DNA from: Caldithrix sp.
Lineage (GTDB): Bacteria; KSB1; UBA2214; DYKH01
Length of the DNA stretch: 41,586 nucleotides
NCBI GenBank assembly: GCA_020722685.1
Contig: DYKH01000038.1
Location: 1 to 41,586, forward strand
Reading direction: 5' to 3'
The position numbers and the translations under genes are program-made. The notes beneath the pieces are model-generated. The model had not been told where the DNA came from, searched no databases, and saw nothing but the letters and a program-made list of their open reading frames with translations. Of this stretch, positions 35,191 to 41,586 are shown one piece after another. Within the stretch, counting starts at the first letter, position 1. Every line of letters begins with the position of its first letter.

Positions 35191-35527
35191 AAAGGATTTT
35201 TCCCTCTTTAAAGACATGTTTGACGTAAAAGGGGTTTTGCGCCGCAAAATTCCATTCGACCTCCTCAGGTTTTCGCACAATTAAATCGAGGGAAAACTTG
35301 CGACCCCATAGCAAATCCTCAATCTTGCGTCGTACAGTTTTGTTGGATTCATTGCCTTCTTTGATGATGAACAAGTCCAAGTCGCTTTGATGGTGGGAAT
35401 CGCCCCGCGAGCAGGAACCAAAAAGGATGATCTTTTGTGGCCGAATTCCAGAGACGATTTTATCGACAACATATTGAATGAGCTCTGTTGTAATTTGGCC
35501 AGTTTTTAAACGTGGATCCATTTGCAT
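35177..35527 (-). CDS. MNT-type nucleotidyltransferase (probable antitoxin)
   Basis: The 116-residue protein is a minimal nucleotidyltransferase with the exact GS-x10-D-x-D motif of MntA antitoxins (GSCSRGDSHHQSDLDL), preceded by IRPQKIILF. In characterised pairs MntA AMPylates the HEPN toxin and neutralises it. The frame is open to 35632; I prefer ATG 35527 because AGGG lies 8 nt upstream, while the longer form has an atypical N-terminus. ATG 35521 is also possible. It is transcribed ahead of HEPN and then the histidine kinase. Confidence 0.85.
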   Translation of the reverse strand: MQMDPRLKTGQITTELIQYVVDKIVSGIRPQKIILFGSCSRGDSHHQSDLDLFIIKEGNESNKTVRRKIEDLLWGRKFSLDLIVRKPEEVEWNFAAQNPFYVKHVFKEGKILYERK

Positions 35528-35812
35528 CCGAAAATCCCTCATCGTTTCTACAATAAGCGATGTCTGTGAAATAGCCTTTGATCTGTGAACCGTCTTAAAA
35601 TGTTCCCCGGAACATTGATAATCAAAATCCATTCAGCAAAGGGAGAAATGAAGAGGCAAAGTCGCTCTCCTCAACTTACCGCTTAGGGGATAGGTGTTCA
35701 ACTTTTAATGCGTTCTCCATGATTTGACCACTCTCGAAGGAAAAGGCGCCGACCTCGCTTTTTCAAGTTTCCATTGTCATTTTTCTTTTTGGTATTTGAT
35801 TTTTTCATTGCC

Positions 35813-36721
35813 CTACCCTCCGATTCTTTTTCTCTTCACCAGATACTGCAGCAGCGCTCGTTCAAAATCTTCTGAAGTGTCCATCAGCACATAATCAATC
35901 CGGTTCTCGCGGCATTGCTTCTTGTAGGTTTCGACAAAATTGTTCATCAAGCGCCGATACTCGCCGCGAATATGCCAAGGTTGGGTAGCGAGCTTTTCGC
36001 TGGTCTCCAAATCCTGAAAAACCGCCGCCTGCTTAAAATCGAAAAAGCGTTCGAAAGGATCCAAAATGTGGAAGACGATGACCTCATGCTTCTTATGGCG
36101 AAAATGCTTCAAGCCGGACAGAACCTGATGCGGGTCGTCGAACAAATCGGAAAAGATGATGATCAAGCCGCGGCGATTGATGCGCTCGGCCATTTGGTGA
36201 AACGTGTCGGCCACATTGGTCTTGGCGCGGGTCTTGACTTTCTGCAACTCTTGCAGGATGAGCGAGAGGTAGGTATTCACCGACCTGGGCGGAAGATATT
36301 TGCGTATTTTTTGATCAAAGGTGACCAAGCCAACCGAGTCCCGCTGCCGCAGCATCAAATATGAAAGCGCCGCAGCCAAGTAAGTCGCGTATTGCAGCTT
36401 GTTGATGCCATGCGACGAATATCCCATTGAAGCGGAAGCATCCAACAAAAGGTACGCTTTGAGATTGGTTTCTTCTTCAAACTCTTTGACGTAATAACGA
36501 TCCGTCTTTGCATAGACCTTCCAGTCCACATGTCGTATTTCATCACCCGGCATGTACTGGCGATGCTCCGCAAACTCCACGCTAAAGCCGTGATAGGGGC
36601 TGCGATGCAAGCCGGTGATAAAGCCTTCTACCACCAGTCGCGCTACCAAATTCAAATTGGCCAATTTGGACACGACGTCTGGACGCAAAAATTGCCGATA
36701 GTCTTGAACCGTGGTTGGCAC
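35813..36721 (-). CDS. DUF58-domain protein with vWA-like fold
   Basis: The 302-residue protein is the usual partner of MoxR ATPases. It has the DUF58 signature YMPGDEIRHVDWKVYAKTD followed by YVKEFEEETNL, and a von Willebrand A-like region with an intact metal site DASASMGYSS and GLIIIFSDLFDD. MoxR/DUF58 pairs are thought to help assemble or activate other protein complexes. GTG 36721 has GGAGG 10 nt upstream and starts 5 nt after the moxR stop. The same frame is open to 37579, but that part runs antisense-free through moxR in another frame and reads as a shadow. No further vWA or Bat genes follow, so the operon is short. Confidence 0.92.
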   Translation of the reverse strand: MPTTVQDYRQFLRPDVVSKLANLNLVARLVVEGFITGLHRSPYHGFSVEFAEHRQYMPGDEIRHVDWKVYAKTDRYYVKEFEEETNLKAYLLLDASASMGYSSHGINKLQYATYLAAALSYLMLRQRDSVGLVTFDQKIRKYLPPRSVNTYLSLILQELQKVKTRAKTNVADTFHQMAERINRRGLIIIFSDLFDDPHQVLSGLKHFRHKKHEVIVFHILDPFERFFDFKQAAVFQDLETSEKLATQPWHIRGEYRRLMNNFVETYKKQCRENRIDYVLMDTSEDFERALLQYLVKRKRIGG

Positions 36722-36726
36722 CTGAA

Positions 36727-37734
36727 TCAAGCCTCCCCGTCCTGAATGAGCCTCTCGATGATATCCGTAGTGCTGATGCCTTCGGCCTCGGCGTTGAAGG
36801 TCGTGACCAGCCGGTGGCGCAAAACCGGTTTGGCCACCGCGCGCACGTCTTCGATGTCCGGTGTTGGCCGGCCGTCGAGAATGGCTCGCGTCTTCGCACC
36901 CAGAATGAGGTACTGGGAAGCTCGTGGGCCGGCTCCCCAATTGATCCAGTCTTTGACATATTTGAGTGCGCCGTCGTGATTGGGACGCGTTTTGCGCGCC
37001 AGCCTCACCGCGTAGCTGATGACAGTGTCTGCCACCGGCACTCGGCGGACGAGGTTCTGCAATTTTATGATCTCTTGGCCGGTCAGGATGATCTTTTGAT
37101 CCGCCTGATAAGCGCTGGTGGTCGAGCGGACGATTTCTTCTTCTTCGTCCTTGCTGGGATAGTCCACCCATAGGTTGAACATGAAGCGATCCAACTGCGC
37201 TTCCGGCAGAGGATAGGTGCCTTCCTGCTCGATCGGATTTTGCGTCGCCAAAACAAAAAAGGGCTCGTCCAGCTTGTAGGTTTCGCCGGAGGCGGTGACC
37301 TCGTGCTCCTGCATCGCTTGCAACAAAGCGGATTGCGTCTTGGGCGGCGTCCGGTTGATCTCGTCGGCCAAGACGATGTTGGCAAACACCGGCCCTTTGA
37401 CGAATTTGAAGGCTTTGCGCCCGGTGCTTTGATCTTCTTCGATGACTTCCGTCCCGGTAATATCGGAAGGCATAAGATCCGGGGTGAATTGAATGCGATT
37501 GAATTTCAAATCCAGCACCTTGGCGACGGTGCTGATGAGCAAGGTCTTCGCCAAGCCCGGCACGCCGATCAGCAAGCAATGCCCCCGGGACAGCAAAGCC
37601 ATGAGCAGCTCATCGATGACCTGCCGCTGGCCGATAATCACTTTGCCGATTTCCGCGAGGATATTTTCGTGAGCTTTTTTCAACTGCTCGACTATTTCCA
37701 GATCATTCTCTTGCTGTGTTGCCTGAATATTCAT
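36727..37734 (-). CDS. MoxR-family AAA+ ATPase
   Basis: The 335-residue ATPase has Walker A GVPGLAKT near residue 56, Walker B VLADEINRTPPKTQ, sensor 1 LATQNPIEQEGTYPLPEAQLD and the arginine-finger region DRFMF. MoxR proteins act as chaperones in complex maturation and usually pair with DUF58/vWA proteins, as here. ATG 37734 has GGAGG 5 nt upstream; the frame upstream to 38706 lies over rlmN and is a shadow. It is the first gene of the unit and shares its upstream region with rlmN divergently. Confidence 0.95.
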   Translation of the reverse strand: MNIQATQQENDLEIVEQLKKAHENILAEIGKVIIGQRQVIDELLMALLSRGHCLLIGVPGLAKTLLISTVAKVLDLKFNRIQFTPDLMPSDITGTEVIEEDQSTGRKAFKFVKGPVFANIVLADEINRTPPKTQSALLQAMQEHEVTASGETYKLDEPFFVLATQNPIEQEGTYPLPEAQLDRFMFNLWVDYPSKDEEEEIVRSTTSAYQADQKIILTGQEIIKLQNLVRRVPVADTVISYAVRLARKTRPNHDGALKYVKDWINWGAGPRASQYLILGAKTRAILDGRPTPDIEDVRAVAKPVLRHRLVTTFNAEAEGISTTDIIERLIQDGEA

Positions 37735-37831
37735 CAAACCTCCATGTTGTCGTCTATGATCGCCACCGAGACACAAAGTTGCTATGGAATGTTCTTCGCG
37801 TCTTTCTGGCTCCGCAGCCTTATCTATCGAA

Positions 37832-37860
37832 AACTTAGTTAATTTTGCCGCCAAAGTCAA
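37832..37860 (-). promoter_or_regulatory. Predicted moxR promoter
   Basis: On the minus strand TTGACT (37855-37860), a 17-bp spacer and TAAGTT (37832-37837) followed by TT, giving a leader of about 90 nt to moxR. Confidence 0.5.
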
Positions 37861-37919
37861 TGATGGATTCTCTTGTGACCTTTGAGTTCGAGGCGGATAT
37901 TGTTGCATCGAATTTTTGC

Positions 37920-37948
37920 TTGCCGCGGTAAAGTGAATTGTGTACATT
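37920..37948 (+). promoter_or_regulatory. Candidate rlmN promoter giving a leaderless mRNA
   Basis: TTGCCG (37920-37925), a 17-bp spacer and TACATT (37943-37948). Transcription would begin at or next to ATG 37957, and no Shine-Dalgarno site precedes that ATG. Both boxes match at four of six positions. Confidence 0.35.
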
Positions 37949-37956
37949 CTCTCGCT

Positions 37957-38997
37957 ATGGAAAAAGAAAACCTCACGGGCTATACTCTCGAAGAATTGGA
38001 AACTTTTGTGCGGCGCATAGGCGAAAAGCCCTTTCGTGGCCATCAGCTTTTCAGTTGGCTGTACGCAAAAAAGGCGAACGGCTTCGCGCAGATGACCGAC
38101 CTCTCTAAAAGACTGCGGACAAAGCTGGCGGAGACGGCAATCATCGGCCATCTCGTTCCGGTGGAAAAAGCGATCTCTTCTTCGCGCTCCGTCAAGTATC
38201 TGTTCCGTCTTGCCGATGGTCAGCACATCGAGAGCGTCTACATCCCCGAGTCCGACAGGCGGACGCTTTGCATCTCCTCGCAAGTCGGCTGCGCCGTCAA
38301 ATGCGCCTTTTGCGCCACCGGAAAAATGGGCTTCCGACGCAATCTGAGCGCCGGCGAGATGGTCGATCAGGTGCTGCACGTTGCTCGCGATATCAGTGAG
38401 CCGCTGACCAATATCGTTTTCATGGGCATGGGCGAGCCGTTTCTGAATTACGATCAAGTTATCAAGGCCGCCCAGCTTATCAGCCACGAACAAGGCATCG
38501 CCATCGGCCACCGGCACATCGTCATTTCCACCTCCGGCATTATCCCGAACATTTACCGCTATGCCGACGAAGGCCACAAGTTTCGTCTGGCGATTTCGCT
38601 CAACTCCCCGCACGAGGAACAGCGAGCCCAGCTTATGCCCATCAGCAGGAAATATTCTATCAAATCTCTGTTGGAGGCGGCTGCATATTTCTACCAAAAG
38701 TCGCATCGTCTTCCTACCTTTGAGTATGTGTTGTTAGCCGGTTTGACTGACCGGGAGGAGGACGCGATTGCCCTGCGCAAGCTGTTGCATGGATTTCCTT
38801 GCAAGGTGAATCTCATTCCGTATAATCCCACCGTCAAAGAATTTCGCCGTCCAGAGCCTGGGCAAATCGCACAATTCGCCAAATGGATTTTTCCCCTCAA
38901 AGCTCCTGTTTCGGTGCGTTGGAGTAAAGGCGTGGACGTGAACGGCGCCTGCGGCCAGTTGGCGGGACGGTATTTGCAGGAAGTCGAAGCCCTCTAA
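37957..38997 (+). CDS. rlmN: 23S rRNA (adenine-2503-C2)/tRNA methyltransferase RlmN
   Basis: RlmN is a radical-SAM enzyme that methylates A2503 in 23S rRNA and A37 in some tRNAs. The 346-residue product has the radical-SAM cysteines C-x3-C-x2-C in CAVKCAFCATGKMGF, plus VFMGMGEPFLNYD and ISTSGIIPNI. The methyl-carrying cysteine near the C-terminus is in DVNGACGQL. I chose ATG 37957 over the frame start at 37882 because it matches the family length; no SD is visible, perhaps because the message is leaderless. The LOG-like gene follows after 16 nt. Confidence 0.97.
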   Translation: MEKENLTGYTLEELETFVRRIGEKPFRGHQLFSWLYAKKANGFAQMTDLSKRLRTKLAETAIIGHLVPVEKAISSSRSVKYLFRLADGQHIESVYIPESDRRTLCISSQVGCAVKCAFCATGKMGFRRNLSAGEMVDQVLHVARDISEPLTNIVFMGMGEPFLNYDQVIKAAQLISHEQGIAIGHRHIVISTSGIIPNIYRYADEGHKFRLAISLNSPHEEQRAQLMPISRKYSIKSLLEAAAYFYQKSHRLPTFEYVLLAGLTDREEDAIALRKLLHGFPCKVNLIPYNPTVKEFRRPEPGQIAQFAKWIFPLKAPVSVRWSKGVDVNGACGQLAGRYLQEVEAL

Positions 38998-39013
38998 CTT
39001 TGGGAGTTGAAAG

Positions 39014-39511
39014 GTGAGTCAGTCCGATAGAAAACCGATCATCGGCGTCATGGGCGGCTCGCAGGTTGAATCGGAAGTCAAGGAAATGGCCTATGAATTG
39101 GGGGCGCTGATTGCGGAACAGGGTTGGATTCTCCTCAACGGCGGGCGCGATGCCGGGGTCATGCGCGCTTCGGCGGAAGGGGCCAAAAGCAAGGGCGGCA
39201 TGACCATTGGCATTCTGCCGGGCGACTCCGCAAAAGATGCCAATCCCTTCATCGATATTCCCATCGTCACCAACCTGGCAGACGCCCGCAATTTGGTCAA
39301 TGTTCTTTCCAGCGACGTCGTCGTGGCTTGTCAGGGTTCGGCGGGCACAATTTCGGAAGTTGCTTTAGCACTGAAAAATAACAAGCCCGTGATACTGCTT
39401 TCCTTTGATCTGGGTCTGGCATTCCGCGAGTTTTCGCTTCGCGGCCAATTGCATTCAGCTCAGACACCCGCCGAATGCATCGCCAAAATCCAAGAGATTC
39501 TCTCAAGGTGA
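39014..39511 (+). CDS. LOG/SLOG-family protein (TIGR00725-like)
   Basis: The 165-residue cytoplasmic protein belongs to the Rossmann-like SLOG fold. It has a nucleotide-binding start (PIIGVMGGSQVESEV), GGRDAGVMRASAEGA, KGGMTIGILPG and CQGSAGTISEVALAL, the last resembling the GG-x-GT-x2-E active-site motif of cytokinin LOG phosphoribohydrolases. It could cleave a nucleotide or bind one as a sensor. The start is GTG 39014 with GGGAG 7 nt upstream, 16 nt after rlmN, so co-transcription is likely. Confidence 0.82.
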   Translation: MSQSDRKPIIGVMGGSQVESEVKEMAYELGALIAEQGWILLNGGRDAGVMRASAEGAKSKGGMTIGILPGDSAKDANPFIDIPIVTNLADARNLVNVLSSDVVVACQGSAGTISEVALALKNNKPVILLSFDLGLAFREFSLRGQLHSAQTPAECIAKIQEILSR

Positions 39512-39591
39512 GTACGCGTGCAAAGCCTCGACCAAACGAGATCTCTCCCTTACAGCCTAAACAGCTAAACCCCCAAACAGCTATGGCGGCA

Positions 39592-40794
39592 TCAGCCGAT
39601 TCGCTCCATGACCGCCACATAAAATCCGTCAAAGCCGTCGATCTCCGGCCAAAAACGCTTTTCTTCGACGAGGCGGAATTTGGTCGATCTCTCCAGCAAA
39701 AAGCTTTCGATTTGTTTCTCCCCTTCCGAGGGTAGCACGCTGCAAACGGCGTAGAGGAGTAGTCCCCCAGGTTGCAGCATGCAAGAGTTAGACATGAGAA
39801 TCTGATGCTGCAAGGCTAAGAGTCTTGTCATTTGCTCCGGCTGCAATCGCCACTTGACGTCAGGATTTCGTCGCAGCGATCCCAAACCGGAACAAGGAGC
39901 GTCCGCAATCACTCGATCGGCTGCATTTTTTAGGCGCTTGATCGTCTTGGAGGAAATGATGACGCGCGTCTCGATGATGTCGATCCCCTCGCGGGTGGCG
40001 CGTTTGCGCAGCTCCAACAGCTTGCCCTCGTTCGTGTCCATGGCGATGATTCTGCCGCGATTTTGCATCAAAGCAGCCAAATGCAGGGTCTTGCCGCCGG
40101 CGCCGGCGCAGGCATCGACCACGCGCATGCCTGGCCTGACGCGCGCCATTTCCGCCACTCTTTGCGATGCTGCATCCTGTACCTCAAAAAAGCCGTCGTG
40201 GTAAGCCTGCAATCGAAACGCGTTTACATATTTGCTCAAGACCAGCGCATCCTTGGCCCAGGGTACGCAAGAGGTTTCAATGCCTTGCTCTTTCAAGAGA
40301 AGAGCCAATTCGTCTCGGCTGGTTTTCAGTGTGTTGGCCCGCAGCACCAGTGAAGGCTTTTCATTCAGAGCATGCAGGACCGAGTCCCAGCACTGGCCCA
40401 ATTCCTTTTCGCCCAACTCATCCAGCCAATCCGGCACGGATTCGCGCAGCTTGCGAATCTCGTGCAGTTTTTTTGCTCGCGCTAAAATCTCTTTGTCCTC
40501 CGGCGAGAGCCAGGCCAGAGATATTTCTTCATTCTGCAACAGCGAATGAGCACGCAGGACTCTTTCCAAAGCGGACGGCTGCAAGCTCGGCTCCTGATCA
40601 AGGCATGCCCACAGCCAGCGCCACCGCCGGATGATGTCGTAAGAGGTCTCGGCGACGATGGCCCGCTCTTGCTTCGAAAGCCTGTTGTTGGAGCGGAAGA
40701 CATTCTTTAGCGACTTGTCGGCGCGACTGTTCATGCCGAATACTCGACTCAACACGGTCATGATAGAGGTTTTAGCTGTTTCGGGAAGATTCAT
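39592..40794 (-). CDS. RsmB/NOP2-family RNA (cytosine-C5)-methyltransferase
   Basis: The 400-residue protein has an N-terminal NusB-like helical part (residues about 1-120) and a Rossmann methyltransferase domain: RVVDACAGAGGKTLHLAAL (SAM binding), IAMDTNEGKL, the motif IV cysteine in DAPCSGLGSLRRNPD, and motif VI YAVCSVLPSEGE with the second catalytic cysteine. Both cysteines needed for m5C chemistry are present. 16S C967 (RsmB) is one possible target. The ribosome site before ATG 40794 is weak. It is convergent with the LOG-like gene, 80 nt away. Confidence 0.9.
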   Translation of the reverse strand: MNLPETAKTSIMTVLSRVFGMNSRADKSLKNVFRSNNRLSKQERAIVAETSYDIIRRWRWLWACLDQEPSLQPSALERVLRAHSLLQNEEISLAWLSPEDKEILARAKKLHEIRKLRESVPDWLDELGEKELGQCWDSVLHALNEKPSLVLRANTLKTSRDELALLLKEQGIETSCVPWAKDALVLSKYVNAFRLQAYHDGFFEVQDAASQRVAEMARVRPGMRVVDACAGAGGKTLHLAALMQNRGRIIAMDTNEGKLLELRKRATREGIDIIETRVIISSKTIKRLKNAADRVIADAPCSGLGSLRRNPDVKWRLQPEQMTRLLALQHQILMSNSCMLQPGGLLLYAVCSVLPSEGEKQIESFLLERSTKFRLVEEKRFWPEIDGFDGFYVAVMERIG

Positions 40795-40955
40795 AGGATT
40801 GTGACGGTGCGGTCACCGGCCCTTGGTTTGAGGTTCTAAAATGCCCATTTGAATGAGTGAGAAAGTCATGGATTCACTCACTCAGTGTCCGACCAAGAAG
40901 GTTCGTTTTCCTCAAGTCAGGGACAAAACATTGGAGTGCCAAACTTTTTTGGCGT

Positions 40956-40984
40956 GACGTCCAGCCGAATTAATTCGGCACGTC
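40956..40984. repeat. Perfect palindrome within a larger inverted repeat
   Basis: GCCGAATTAATTCGGC (40964-40979) is a perfect 16-bp palindrome, flanked by GACGT (40956-40960) and ACGTC (40980-40984), which also pair. It is intergenic and may be REP-like or an operator. Confidence 0.6.
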
Positions 40985-41056
40985 CCAGTTCTTAGTCAGG
41001 CACGTGGCCCTATGCTATGAAGGTCGTAGCCGATGACTTCCATCCTGATTGCGGTC

Positions 41057-41075
41057 GGCTGAAGTCCAGTGACGG
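41057..41075 (+). repeat. Dispersed intergenic repeat, copy 2
   Basis: GGCTGAAGTCCAGTGACGG matches the copy at 29311-29329 at 16 of 19 positions. It lies 73 bp from the palindrome at 40956-40984. Confidence 0.45.
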
Positions 41076-41525
41076 CCGTAGGTCAAGTTTATCAAGAAAA
41101 GCTAACAAGCGCAAGGAGAATTTTGGGCTGACACGTCTGCCCGGTGCGTATGTTGAAATATACCTCGATAGTTTGCTGTGTCGATTTGACGTCATTTGAG
41201 CATTCTCGTTGCAAAAAAGAAGCGGTGTGATAAGATGGTGCCGATAATGTGAGTGAGATGAACTCGGTCGGCGACGCCCGGAGGGTCCGGGGGGTTTAAT
41301 GCTCCAAACTCCTCTGTGCCGGCTGGCTTCTTGCACCGTGGATTCGCATTTGAATACCGCGGCCCAAATATGCGCACTTACGCCCCTGATCGCTGCTTCT
41401 TCTTCCAACCGGCGAAGCACTTTTAGGATACTCTCTCGCAAGGCCAAATCCTGCCATTTTTCGGCAAGGTCGTGTACCAGTTCGCAGGGTGGGATTCTAC
41501 CCCACAAATTCGTAGCGGCAAAAGA

Positions 41526-41571
41526 AAAAGGCACACAATAGGTATCTATTCCAACCTCTCGTGTGCCTTTT
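41526..41571. terminator. Long-stem terminator at the window edge
   Basis: AAAAGGCACAC (41526-41536) pairs perfectly with GTGTGCCTTTT (41561-41571), with a small AATAG/CTATT hairpin in the loop. The minus strand continues with a T-rich run, so it most likely ends a minus-strand gene beyond the right edge; a TAG at 41577-41579 on that strand could be its stop. Confidence 0.7.
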
Positions 41572-41586
41572 GATTTCTACATCCGT

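Larger units (their letters stand above)
40795..41586. other. Gene-poor end of the window with palindromes
   Basis: These 792 bp hold no gene I can support. A minus-strand frame at 41010-41534 begins inside a terminator hairpin and lacks a ribosome site; a plus-strand frame at 41299-41541 is its antisense. Small inverted repeats occur at 40805-40818 (CGGTG/CACCG) and 40854-40880 (TGAGTGA/TCACTCA), alongside the separately listed palindrome, dispersed repeat and terminator. Confidence 0.6.

Noticed and set aside
36722..37579. Upstream extension of the DUF58 frame
   Set aside because: It runs over the moxR coding sequence in another frame and reads as low-complexity shadow; GTG 36721 with GGAGG is the better start.
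37735..38706. Upstream extension of the moxR frame
   Set aside because: It lies opposite rlmN and does not resemble MoxR; ATG 37734 has a strong ribosome site and family N-terminus.
41010..41534. Minus-strand frame of about 174 codons at the window end
   Set aside because: It would start with GTG inside a terminator hairpin, has no ribosome site, and its second half is low-quality sequence. A decayed gene fragment in its first 70 codons cannot be excluded.

Overview
This window looks like chromosomal core genome from an uncultured Gram-negative bacterium of the FCB superphylum, perhaps near Calditrichota/KSB1. The placement is an inference. It rests on a short primary-type sigma factor that lacks region 1.1 and resembles the Bacteroidetes housekeeping sigma, on two outer-membrane beta-barrel proteins, and on moderate GC. 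GTG and TTG starts with good Shine-Dalgarno sites are frequent. I saw no rRNA, tRNA, CRISPR array or complete insertion sequence.

Layout. 1-3317 (minus): branched-chain amino-acid genes ilvD and leuC, separated by an unusual array of about 12 short units at 10-11 bp spacing. 3821-7192 (plus): a two-domain membrane protein joining a phytol/dolichol-kinase-like half to a DUF92 half, then enolase and a FtsB/DivIC-type division protein. 7404-14864 (plus): a beta-barrel protein, an RsbW-like kinase, an RsbU-like phosphatase, a single-POTRA Omp85-like protein, RsmE and a HIT protein. 14975-19015 (minus): UppP and a three-gene proton-translocating transhydrogenase (pntA1, pntA2, pntB). 19473-23400 (plus): the conserved rpsU-yqeY-cvpA-mutS2 cluster. 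23580-25313 (plus): an inositol-monophosphatase-like gene and two overlapping membrane-protein genes. 25339-28573 (minus): a TPR protein, an M23 peptidase and the sigma factor. 28837-32747 (plus): a small FN3-like secreted protein and two MinD/FlhG-like ATPases. 33188-37734 (minus): a NtrY-like histidine kinase, a HEPN/MNT toxin-antitoxin pair, and a MoxR/DUF58 pair. 37957-39511 (plus): rlmN and a LOG-like protein. 39592-40794 (minus): an RsmB/NOP2-type methyltransferase. 40795-41586 holds palindromes and a terminator but no convincing gene.

The most promising candidate for something undescribed is the twin MinD-like pair at 29996-32747. The two ATPases differ in most of their sequence but end in the same spaced tail, C-x3-C-x2-W-x2-C-x3-SGGY-x-C. 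They sit between two related palindromic elements, at 29450-29573 and 32779-32893; the first has terminal inverted repeats and an 8-bp flanking duplication. Also notable are the isoprenoid-kinase/DUF92 fusion, the helically phased repeat before leuC, and a shared TAnnTT form of the -10 box in several predicted promoters.
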